Positions 1-7,200 of a stretch of 10,360 bases of DNA are shown piece by piece. Numbering within the stretch: the first letter of the stretch is position 1; each line of letters begins with the position of its first letter. The stretch comes from UBA10649 sp044233495 (GTDB lineage: Bacteria > Actinomycetota > Actinomycetes > S36-B12). The notes below the pieces were generated by a model. That model made no database searches and had not been told where the DNA came from. It was given only the letters and a program-made list of their open reading frames with translations. The DNA is taken from NCBI GenBank assembly GCA_044233495.1, contig JBIIJX010000077.1:1-10360 (forward strand), given 5' to 3'. The position numbers and the translations under genes are program-made.

Positions 1-96
1 GAAGCCCCGGGGTCGAGAAGCGACAGCGCGGCTACGCACGTAGAAGAACGCGAGGAGCCTGCACGGACCCGGGTTCGATTCCCGGCACCTCCACCA
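1..96 (+). ncRNA. ssrA: tmRNA (transfer-messenger RNA), 3' part only
   Basis: This is the 3' end of the RNA that rescues stalled ribosomes by acting first as an alanyl-tRNA and then as a short message. The T-arm is clear: stem CCGGG at 69-73 pairs with CCCGG at 81-85 around the loop TTCGATT (74-80). The 3' acceptor strand CACCTCC (86-92), discriminator A93 and encoded CCA (94-96) follow. Upstream, GGCTACGCACGTAGAAG resembles the segment before the T-arm in actinobacterial tmRNAs. The 5' acceptor strand, tag-peptide frame and most pseudoknots lie outside the window, so the tag cannot be read. An ordinary tRNA is less likely because no anticodon arm sits at the proper distance upstream. The 3' end of ssrA is a known integration site for islands and phages, but no second copy of this end was seen here. 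Confidence 0.9.
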
Positions 97-101
97 TGTG
101 T

Positions 102-140
102 GAAGTCGCGAGACATCGTTAACCGGTGTCTCGCGACTTC
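102..140. terminator. Long hairpin at the IS left end, possible terminator for ssrA and transposase
   Basis: The 14-nt arm at 102-115 is the exact reverse complement of 127-140, with an 11-nt loop containing GTTAAC. Further pairs (C117-G125, G118-C124 and a T116/G126 wobble) can extend the stem. It begins 6 nt after the tmRNA CCA and ends 3 nt before the transposase stop codon, so it could end transcripts from both sides. The T-tract on the tmRNA side (GTTTAT) is weak. Most of the hairpin is IS sequence: the left terminal repeat (105-124) and an inverted copy of its outer part (127-137). It may therefore serve transposase binding as well as, or instead of, termination. Confidence 0.6.
105..124 (+). 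repeat. Left terminal inverted repeat of the IS
   Basis: GTCGCGAGACATCGTTAACC. It matches the reverse complement of 1351-1370 at 19 of 20 positions (A111 is the mismatch). It also forms one arm of the hairpin at 102-140, because 127-137 carries an inverted copy of its first 11 bases. Confidence 0.85.
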
Positions 141-142
141 GT

Positions 143-1342
143 TTATCGGGGTTGTTTCTTGCGGCCGCCGCGTTGTGGGCTGCCTTTGGGTGGGCCTGGT
201 GGTTTGCCGGTGGGTTGATAGTCGCGTGTGGTGTCGAGGATGAGGTCTCGGATGATCTCGCCGGTGTCGGCGTCGATGATGGTGATGTGCAGGTCGTGGA
301 CGAGGATGCGGACGTGTCTGCCGATGTCGTTGTAGCTCAGTCCGATGTGGTGGAGCTTGCCGGCGTGGCGCAAGGTGACGCGGCCTGATCGGTCGACGGT
401 GTCGTGTCGGAGGCGCCAGTGTCCGTCGCGGCCGGTAGGGGTGGCTTTGGCGCGGGCGGTGTAGGCCTGCGCGGGCGTGGTTCTGGGTGGCAGTGCTCGG
501 TGCCAGCGGTCGTGGTTGTAGGTGTGTGTGAATTCGTCGAGCAGCACCTGCAGGTCGGCCACGGTCGCGTCGGGGGGCCGGGCGCGGAGCCATTTCTTCA
601 GGGTCTGCTGGAATCGCTCGACCTTGCCCTGCGTCTGGGGATGGTTGGGTCTGCCGTTCTTCTGCACGATGCCCAGGATCGCGAGTTCGCGTTCGAAGGC
701 GTTGTGGCCGCCTCGGACTCGGGTGGTGAAGACGAATCCGTTGTCGGTCAACGTGGTGGCGGGGATGCCGTGGGTGTTGCAGGCGACACGGAACACGGTG
801 ACGCCGTCGGCTCCGGTAACCGGGGTGTGGGCGCTGCAGCTGATCAGGAACCGGGAGTGGTCGTCGATGAAGCACAAGACCTCGACGTCGGTGCCGTCGG
901 CGAGGGCGACGTGGGTGAAGTCCGCCTGCCAGCATTCGTTCGGCAGGTCTGCTTCGAACCGGATGTAGGAGCGCTTGGGGCGCTTACGTGGCTCGGGAGT
1001 GACCAGGCCCGCGCGGGTGAGGATCCGCCAGATCGTCGCAACCGATGGCGCAGTGATGCCGCCGTGCTCCAGGTGCGCGGCGATCGTGTGGGGGCCGGCA
1101 TCCAGACCCTGAACAGTGAGCCACTCACGAAGCGCGATGACCGCGTCAATCGTCGGCCGTGGTGTTGCCCGGGAGTTCCCCTTCGGCCGGGTGGTCCGTT
1201 TCTCAACCGCGTCCCAGCCGCCCTCACGCCACCGGGCGACCAGCTTGCCGACCCAGACCTTGGAGATCCCGTACTGCCGCGCGACCGCCCCATGGGACTG
1301 CCCCGCCAGCACCGCTTCGACGATGACCCGGTTCTTCGACAT
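143..1342 (-). CDS. IS481-family transposase (DDE recombinase)
   Basis: This protein cuts and joins the ends of the insertion sequence that carries it. The 399 residues are in the IS481-family size range. Residues 1-50 form a helix-turn-helix that binds DNA ends (AVARQYGISKVWVGKLVARW), followed by a linker and a second HTH-like region at about 60-115. The integrase core spans about 130-285. D141 (CWQADFTHV), D200 (LTDNGFVF) and E242 (GKVERFQQTLKKW) are the expected catalytic residues, and PNHPQTQGK before the Glu is typical of IS481/IS3-type rve domains. A basic proline/glycine-rich tail ends the protein. The ATG at 1342 is chosen because the HTH begins just after it and the right terminal repeat starts 8 bp upstream. 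No frameshift or stop is seen, so it could be active. The many plus-strand frames over this gene are shadows. Confidence 0.95.
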   Translation of the reverse strand: MSKNRVIVEAVLAGQSHGAVARQYGISKVWVGKLVARWREGGWDAVEKRTTRPKGNSRATPRPTIDAVIALREWLTVQGLDAGPHTIAAHLEHGGITAPSVATIWRILTRAGLVTPEPRKRPKRSYIRFEADLPNECWQADFTHVALADGTDVEVLCFIDDHSRFLISCSAHTPVTGADGVTVFRVACNTHGIPATTLTDNGFVFTTRVRGGHNAFERELAILGIVQKNGRPNHPQTQGKVERFQQTLKKWLRARPPDATVADLQVLLDEFTHTYNHDRWHRALPPRTTPAQAYTARAKATPTGRDGHWRLRHDTVDRSGRVTLRHAGKLHHIGLSYNDIGRHVRILVHDLHITIIDADTGEIIRDLILDTTRDYQPTGKPPGPPKGSPQRGGRKKQPR

Positions 1343-1350
1343 CCCCGCAG

Positions 1351-1370
1351 GGTTAACGATGTCGCGCGAC
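1351..1370 (-). repeat. Right terminal inverted repeat of the IS, with an extra GGTTAAC outside
   Basis: GGTTAACGATGTCGCGCGAC, the inverted partner of 105-124 with one mismatch. Its outer half GTCGCGCGAC (1361-1370) is itself a perfect palindrome. A second GGTTAAC lies just outside at 1374-1380, so the palindrome is bracketed by two direct GGTTAAC copies 23 bp apart. This may give the transposase an extra contact site, or show that the true element end is slightly farther right. Confidence 0.8.
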
Positions 1371-1415
1371 AGGGGTTAACTAAGTCATGAAACAGCGCAC
1401 TGGCCCCGCTACTGA

Positions 1416-1451
1416 ATCGAAGGCCCAGAGACTGCTCTCTGGGCCTTCGAT
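1416..1451 (+). terminator. Strong hairpin, possible displaced ssrA terminator
   Basis: A perfect 16-bp stem: 1416-1431 pairs with 1436-1451 around a 4-nt loop CTGC. The core GGCCCAGAGA/TCTCTGGGCC is GC-rich and the 3' side is followed by TGTTTCGG, a weak T-tract. Without the IS the hairpin would begin a few tens of bases after the tmRNA CCA, a normal distance for an ssrA terminator. No other gene ends upstream on this strand, so displaced ssrA termination is the simplest reading. It would also shield the regulator operon from read-through. Confidence 0.75.
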
Positions 1452-1654
1452 GTTTCGGAGCCTCATTGTCGAGTGCATTTCCAGCGTCCCCGGGACACGG
1501 GGGCGATCGGCGCCTCGTGATCGTCTCCGAATGGAACCGTGCGGGTGCGCTCGGTGTGCGATGGCGGATTCGTCATCCCGCCGGCTTTGATGCCATACGC
1601 TTGCGGGTCATTCGACACGAAATCTCGGCATGCCGTGCCAGGAAGAGGGTGGCA
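1452..1654 (+). other. Non-coding leader before the first regulator gene
   Basis: About 200 bp between the terminator hairpin and the chosen regulator start; it should hold that operon's promoter. The regulator frame stays open upstream to an ATG at 1466, but the extra 63 residues look like non-coding high-GC translation and precede a good ribosome site. A small hairpin (CCCCG 1488-1492 with CGGGG 1498-1502) and a palindrome GGCATGCC near 1628 are visible. TTGATG near 1587 could be a -35 element, but no convincing -10 partner was found. None of the ACACGTGT palindromes seen before the second regulator occur here. Confidence 0.4.
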
Positions 1655-2344
1655 GTGGAAGCCGACCCGTCCGACGTGGGCAACCGTGAAGACGACACTG
1701 GCGAGGAGGCCGGATTTCGCTATCGAGTGCTTCTCGTCGAGGACGAGCAATTCACGCGCGGCCTTCTCACGCAAACGCTGGCGGGAGTAGGCATCGACGT
1801 TCTCGCCTGCGCCACGGTGACTGAGGCATTGGCTGCGCTACCGGTTTTCGACCCCCACGTTGTAATGACGGATCTCGACCTTGGCCCCGGCCCAAGTGGG
1901 GTGCACCTCTTACGAGGGGTGGAGCAGCAAGCCCCTTGGGTGGGGCGGATCATGCTCAGTGTTCACGCATCCCCTCACCTGGGAGCCGGAGATGGTGGGC
2001 ATTTGCCCAACGACGTGGTGTACCTGGTCAAGTCGATGGTGTCGTCCGCTGATGATCTCCTGGCTGCGATCGAAGCGTCGGTCGCGCACCAGGTCATTCG
2101 GGAGCCGGCGGAAGGGTCGGACGATCTGGTCGTCATCAGTGCTGCTCACGGAGAAGTGCTCCGTCTCGTGGCCCAGGGCCTGTCCAATGCCGGAATAGCC
2201 GAGGTTCGTGGCACCTCGGTCAACGCTGCTGAGGCGATGGTGCAGCGAACCTTCCTGGCCCTGGGCATCCGCTCGGATCGACAACACAACGCGCGAGTTC
2301 TCGCCGTTCGCATGTGGCAGCAAGGCCGTGTCATTGTCCGATGA
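1655..2344 (+). CDS. Two-component response regulator, receiver plus LuxR-like HTH (regulator 1)
   Basis: A probable transcription factor switched by phosphorylation from the kinase encoded next to it. With the GTG at 1655 it has 229 residues; AGGAAGAGG (1640-1648) lies 6 nt upstream, whereas for the GTG at 1649 it would have no spacing. Residues 1-22 are an acidic lead. The receiver domain (about 23-140) shows the acidic pair E29/D30 in VLLVEDEQF, the likely phospho-acceptor D73 (VVMTDLDLG), the switch residue S102 and K126 (YLVKSMV). Residues about 150-215 resemble a NarL/LuxR helix-turn-helix (GEVLRLVAQGLSNAGIAEV) but the recognition helix is less typical than in regulator 2. The stop overlaps the kinase start, so the two are probably translationally coupled. 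The target is unknown; the secreted-protein gene at 4264 downstream is the obvious candidate. Confidence 0.85.
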   Translation: MEADPSDVGNREDDTGEEAGFRYRVLLVEDEQFTRGLLTQTLAGVGIDVLACATVTEALAALPVFDPHVVMTDLDLGPGPSGVHLLRGVEQQAPWVGRIMLSVHASPHLGAGDGGHLPNDVVYLVKSMVSSADDLLAAIEASVAHQVIREPAEGSDDLVVISAAHGEVLRLVAQGLSNAGIAEVRGTSVNAAEAMVQRTFLALGIRSDRQHNARVLAVRMWQQGRVIVR

Positions 2345-4130
2345 ACTGCGGCTCGCTCACCCGTCTTGGCGAGATCTGCTGACGGGTCGGTGGGCGATTT
2401 CCCTGCGTGCATGGATCCTGATCGCTCTGCTCATGCAGTGGCCCTCGTATGCGCGCAATTCCGTGCCTGTGGACCTGCCGCCCGCATGGGCCGTCGCGAT
2501 CGGCATCCTCCGAGTCCTCGCGGCCGGCCTCGTGCTCTTCGTGGCGGACCGTACGTACTTGCGGCGGCGTGCTTCTGAATCCGCGTCCCTCGTTGTGGTC
2601 ATCGCCACCTGGCTGGCGGCTGGCGCAGCATCGATGGCGGTGCAGTGGGCGTTTTTCGAATACCTGGGGCAGCCTGGCATCTCGCCACTCCGCTGGGCGG
2701 TCTCCTCGATCACCTTTGCGCTGCGCAGTGCACTCTGCGCGTACTACTTCGGCTTGCGTGACTACTGGGTCGGTTCAGTTGCGGAACTCCGGGCCTCCAC
2801 GGCACGGCTTCTTGATCTTCGTGCGTCGGCGCGTTCCGACCTGGAGGACATTCGAGCCCGAGTGCGAACCATCGTCGTCGATCAGGTTCTGCCGCGTATG
2901 CGCCGACTCCAGGCCGATCTCGGGGAAGTGAACGGCCGGATATCGAGGGACCGTCGCCTCCGCTTGGCGCAAATCGCCGAGGCCTACTCTCAGGGAGTCG
3001 TGCGGGATGCCAGTCATCAAGTGTCGGAGCTTCGCACGCTGCGAGAGACTGACGATGAGTTTGCGCGCCAGCGAGCAGTGCTGGTGCCACCGCCCGAGCA
3101 TCGGCAGCCGCTGCTGATCTCGGTCCGCTGGTCGGTGCTCGTCTTCGGGGCGACCCTGGCCCCGTTGGTGCTCACTGGGCCTCCGGACGACCCAGGGTTC
3201 CCCATCCTTGTCTGCATCTGCGCTCTCCTCGGGATGCTCGCGCTTGGCGCTGTCATCCAAAGCCGAAGGGCGGCCCGTTCGCACGCCACGCTTTGGACAG
3301 TGTGCTGGACGGCAGCATCAGTCATCGTCGGGGTTGGCATCTTCGCCGCCGTGGGCCAGCTGCCTCAACGGTTGGCCTCGCCCGTGCCGCTGTTCTCCTT
3401 GACGGTGATCGTCTTCGTCCTTGCCATGTTGGGTGCATCGATGGAGCGCCATCTTCGCGGCATCGCTGCACAGGCTGACCAGCTCGAGGGAGTGCAGGAA
3501 GAGATAGCCGGCATCAACGCTGGTCTGCAGGAGGAATTCGCTGCGGAGAAGCGACGTGTCGCGCTGCTCCTGCACGGACCCGTCCAGGGCCGCTTGGCCG
3601 CCGTCGCCATGCTGCTGAAACTCGATTCCGGAACTGCCGGTGCCGGCGACACTGCAGCCGACATCCGGGAACGCTCTCAGGCAATCCTCGATCAGGTCGT
3701 GATCGACCTCACGGCGGTTGTCGATGGAACCTTCGATGACGGCCGGGCGCTGCCTGAGCGTCTCGCCCAGCTCGTGGAGCGTTGGCAGGGACTCGCCGTT
3801 GTGTCGCTGACCGGCGACGAACGGGCGTTCGACGCGGTCACAGACCTCTCGGCCCTGCGCATCTGGATCTTCGAAATCGTCGAGGAGGGCATTAACAACG
3901 CAGTCACCCATGGGTGCGCGACGCATATCGATGTCCACATTGCCGTGGAGAGTGAGGCGATCGAGGTGAACGTTCGTGACGACGGCATCGGAGTCAGAAC
4001 TGACACCGAGCAGGGGCTGGGCCTGTCGACCATCGGTCGGAGCCCCGCTCGGCTGACCCTACGTTCGCTTCCGCGCGGGGGCTGCCAACTCCGGGTCACC
4101 ATCCCGCTGTCGGCGAAGGCCCTGGGCTAG
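2328..4130 (+). CDS. Membrane sensor histidine kinase, HisKA_3 type, with two membrane blocks (kinase 1)
   Basis: A sensor that should autophosphorylate on His and pass phosphate to regulator 1. From the GTG at 2328 it has 600 residues; a TTG at 2334 is an alternative start, and both overlap the regulator's end. Residues 24-143 hold about four hydrophobic helices. Residues 150-263 are soluble, charged and helical. Residues 265-380 hold about four more hydrophobic helices. A coiled coil at about 380-410 leads to the dimerisation/phosphotransfer helix RRVALLLHGPVQGRLA with H416. The ATPase domain has an N-box (EEGINNAVTHG, N523/N524), a G-box (DDGIGV, 551-556), a second glycine motif (QGLGLSTI) and the end motif GGCQLRVTIPL. 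No extracellular sensor domain is evident, so the cue may be sensed in the membrane or by the middle segment. The membrane-soluble-membrane order is unusual for this family and may come from an internal duplication. Confidence 0.88.
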   Translation: MSLSDELRLAHPSWRDLLTGRWAISLRAWILIALLMQWPSYARNSVPVDLPPAWAVAIGILRVLAAGLVLFVADRTYLRRRASESASLVVVIATWLAAGAASMAVQWAFFEYLGQPGISPLRWAVSSITFALRSALCAYYFGLRDYWVGSVAELRASTARLLDLRASARSDLEDIRARVRTIVVDQVLPRMRRLQADLGEVNGRISRDRRLRLAQIAEAYSQGVVRDASHQVSELRTLRETDDEFARQRAVLVPPPEHRQPLLISVRWSVLVFGATLAPLVLTGPPDDPGFPILVCICALLGMLALGAVIQSRRAARSHATLWTVCWTAASVIVGVGIFAAVGQLPQRLASPVPLFSLTVIVFVLAMLGASMERHLRGIAAQADQLEGVQEEIAGINAGLQEEFAAEKRRVALLLHGPVQGRLAAVAMLLKLDSGTAGAGDTAADIRERSQAILDQVVIDLTAVVDGTFDDGRALPERLAQLVERWQGLAVVSLTGDERAFDAVTDLSALRIWIFEIVEEGINNAVTHGCATHIDVHIAVESEAIEVNVRDDGIGVRTDTEQGLGLSTIGRSPARLTLRSLPRGGCQLRVTIPLSAKALG

Positions 4131-4263
4131 TAGCCCTCGCGCATGGTTTTCTCCTCGCCCGAAGTCCGGACCGGTGACAGGCGGTTCTAATCGGTGTTAC
4201 GTTGATGCGCGCCCTTGCTGCCGATACCGGTGCGCCCGGGTCCGCGCTGACGATTGGGGCTTC
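4131..4263 (+). promoter_or_regulatory. Gap before the giant secreted-protein gene, likely promoter region
   Basis: 133 bp separate kinase 1 from the next gene, enough for its own promoter. CGGTG occurs three times (4172-4176, 4192-4196, 4228-4232), twice as CCGGTG; these could be half-sites for a regulator but are short enough to be chance. No terminator-like hairpin was seen after the kinase, so read-through from the regulator operon is possible. The ribosome site before the ATG at 4264 is weak (GGGG at 4256-4259). Confidence 0.3.
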
Positions 4264-7200
4264 ATGGACTTGTCGAAGAGGTCCAAGATCACCTGGGCGG
4301 TTGTGGTCTGCGTGATCGGGGCCATGCTCGCCACTCCACACGCTGCGTCGGCTGCATCCACGTCCGTTCCGACCGCGGTGTCGGCGCCAGTCCGGGTAAC
4401 CATGGCAGATGGCCCCCTGCTCCGGGTGCAGGTGGGACCGTCACGAGTGGGTCCAGACGCCTGGCAGATCGCGCTGGAGCGACGTTCGGGCGATTCGTGG
4501 CAGCGTGTCGGTGACTATCGCACCAAGGGCACCAAGGACGAGGTCTCGGTGCCACTCACCGCAGGCGTCTACCGGGTTGTGGTGCCCGCGCAGCACGGAT
4601 TTCAGTCGACGACCTCGACGCCGAAGACCTACATTCCCACCCCTGACATCACGATTGCCGGCCACGGCGCGTTGGAGGTTCGCGTCGGCCCACTGCGTGC
4701 GTGGCAGGTCACCTTGGAGCGCAAGACCGATCGGGGCTGGTCGATGGTCAAGACCGCGAAGACTCGCGGACTGAAGCGGATCGTGTTCGGTGTGAATGCC
4801 GGGACCTACCGGGTGCGCACCGCGGCCAACGGCCGATTCCCCGCATTCATCGGTAAGGCATTCGAATTCGCGCCACAGGCGCCGCCCGGCCCGATTCCCT
4901 ACGGGTACCTGGATGCTGCCTTCTCCAATGCGTCGAGCGTGCCGACCAAGCAGAACAGGGCGGCGACGCTGGGCGCGTCTTCGTCCTCGTGTGCTTCGGT
5001 GATGTCGCCGAATCCGAACATTGGGCTGAAGGTTGCCACTGGCCTGATCAGCTACATCCCATACGTTGGGGGAGCCCTCAGTTCGACGATTGATAATCAG
5101 GCGGCGAACGCCCAGTCCAATGCTGAGGAAGCCTGCTTGTCCGCGCAATTCGCCACGATAAACGCACAACTTGCATACCAAGAGAGCCAGATCGAGTCCT
5201 TGCAGAACCAACTGAACTCGGCGGAATCGGAGATCTCCAGAGAGTTCGCTGACGCGGCCAAGGTGAATGTCCAAGACCAGCAGGCGTCCTTCTACACTTC
5301 GGTCGAAATGCTGGCACAGTGCACGGGGGGCGGCCTCTTCTCCGACTTCATGACCGACTTCGGACTCTGGAGTGGGTGCTTCACCACGACGAGCGCGACA
5401 ATCCCGAGTGTTGCGACGTCCAGCATCTACAAGAGCCAGAGCGGCTTCGGCTTGGCCAACCAGCCCCCCTTCAACTTGAACCTCGACAACGTCGCCGGCA
5501 ACTACGTGCCGGGGTGCAGCGGAAGCCCCCTACCGCCCCCGCCCGGAAATCCGGAGCCTGACTGCCAGAAGAAGGTCCAGCCGCAACCTAATTCCCAGTT
5601 GAGCTTGTTGCAGGAGGCTCTCACGTTGGCGCTGTCAGCTTCACTCGCAAGTTCGCGAACGCAGAACACGAACACAGTGCCGCTTTTTGACGCTTACAAC
5701 CAGTATCTGGCGACCTACTACCAGCAGTCAGTGGTCGGCATCCAGGCGGCCTTCACGCTGGAGTCTCTGGTCAACCAGCTGAACTACTACAACGCCGGGC
5801 AGAACTCACCCATCGACTCCCTCGGCTTGTTGAACGGCACTTACTACTCATTCCAGGCGCTCCAGTCCGCTCTCGGGAGCAAGCCAAGCGCCACCGAGCA
5901 AGCGCAGTACTTCAACCGGGCCCAGCATGCCCTCGCGCAGGTGTACGCGGCGCGCATCAATCAGCTCTACCAGGACACGATCGGCTACATCGTCACCGAC
6001 GATCCCGTCGGCAGCCAGGCCTGGCCCTCCTCCACCGCCGGCAATCGGATCAACACGAACATCGACTACGCGAGCAATGTCGGCACCCTGGTGACCAGCG
6101 ATGCTGCGGCGGGGGGCCCGAAGGAATCCACGCCCTTGGGCCTGCTGCCTGATGCGGCCACGCAGGGGGCGACGTGGACGGACAACGCGGTTCTCTACCA
6201 ATACTTCGGACTCCGCAACGCGGGCCAGTGCTACGCCAACCTGCTGCAGTGGAACAAGAACAACGGCACTGCTGTCCTGGGCAAGAATGGCACCTGGTAT
6301 CCCACGGCCACCCCCTCGCAGAGTGAGCTGGCGGGGGGTGCCTACAACACCCTGTGCCCGCCGATCCTGGCGACTTCAACCGGAACTGCGGTCACGGCGC
6401 CGCCGACGAGCAGCACCCTGAATTCCTGCGCCACGTATGCCGTCCTGCCAGGTGGCCAAGGGGGCAGTGGTAGTTGCTACGACGGCAACTCCTTGGTCCC
6501 CTACTACGTCGCTGCAAACGGCCTGCCAGAACTCGGCTCGGCCGTGCTCACCAATCTCGTGCTGTGCAACGCATCGGATCCAGCACTGACCTGGTTCCAG
6601 GTCGGCTCGGCCAACGCCGGCAACGCAGCAGGGCTCACCTTGGGCGACTGGGCACTGACCTGCGGCAACTGGGCAGCGCCCGCCGGCCCGCGATACGCAA
6701 ATGGCGCTGGAGCATTTCGGGGATCATCCCCGCCCACCACCTGGGCCACCTCGTCATCGTTCACGTGCCCTCCCGCCAGCAATCTGGGGAACGTATCCGT
6801 GGCCACCTACGCGAACGCCGCGTCACCGAACTGCAGCAATGGACCCAATGCAACGAGCATCTGGGGAGCGGCCGGGTATGGGGCAAACCAGTTCACCTTC
6901 AACACCTTCGACGTTCCGGGTTACTACATATCTCCGAACTTGGTCGGACTGGGTGGCGGCGGCAGCCCACCCGCATACATCCCGCCCGCGACGGCGACGA
7001 TGGGGTACTACCAAGCACCGCTGAACATCGGCGGCAATGGGGGCGTCAATGTCACTATTGACGCGAGCAACTGCTACTCGGATTCGTGGTGGACCGGCGC
7101 CAGCGTGTCCGGTTGTGTCATCAATTTCGAGCAACCAAAAGTCCAGTACTTCGGGCAAGACAACCTCTGGTGGGTGGCATCGGCTGGATTGGCGGCCTTC

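Larger units (their letters stand above)
105..1370 (-). mobile_element. IS481-family insertion sequence, complete
   Basis: One intact DDE transposase gene is enclosed by 20-bp imperfect terminal inverted repeats, the layout of a single-ORF IS481-family element. The left repeat lies at 105-124 and the right at 1351-1370; they differ at one position. The exact outer limits are uncertain: the right side can be read as starting with the TGT/ACA typical of many IS ends (ACA at 1369-1371), but the left side lacks that base match. No clean target duplication was found; CATG occurs at 95-98 and 1386-1389 but would imply unequal outer extensions. The element sits directly behind ssrA. An intact gene and well-matched ends suggest a fairly recent insertion. 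Confidence 0.85.

Noticed and set aside
95..1389. CATG on both sides of the IS as a target-site duplication
   Set aside because: It would require different lengths outside the two terminal repeats; four matching bases can be chance.
404..1390. Long plus-strand open frame (328 codons) over the transposase
   Set aside because: It lies opposite the intact transposase and its translation is a low-complexity Gly/Val/Asp-rich shadow with no domain; the minus strand has all catalytic motifs.
1466..1654. Upstream extension of the regulator 1 frame to an ATG at 1466
   Set aside because: The extra residues show no recognisable receiver sequence, and a good ribosome site sits just before the GTG at 1655.
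3318..3938. Minus-strand open frame of 206 codons inside kinase 1
   Set aside because: The kinase motifs on the plus strand are continuous here; long antisense frames are expected in high-GC coding DNA.
4174..4263. Upstream extension of the secreted-protein frame to a GTG at 4174
   Set aside because: It would put 30 Cys/Arg-rich residues before a standard signal peptide that starts at the ATG at 4264.
4441..5274. Minus-strand open frame of 277 codons inside the secreted-protein gene
   Set aside because: Arg/Gly/Leu-rich shadow translation without a domain; the plus strand shows signal peptide and duplicated modules.
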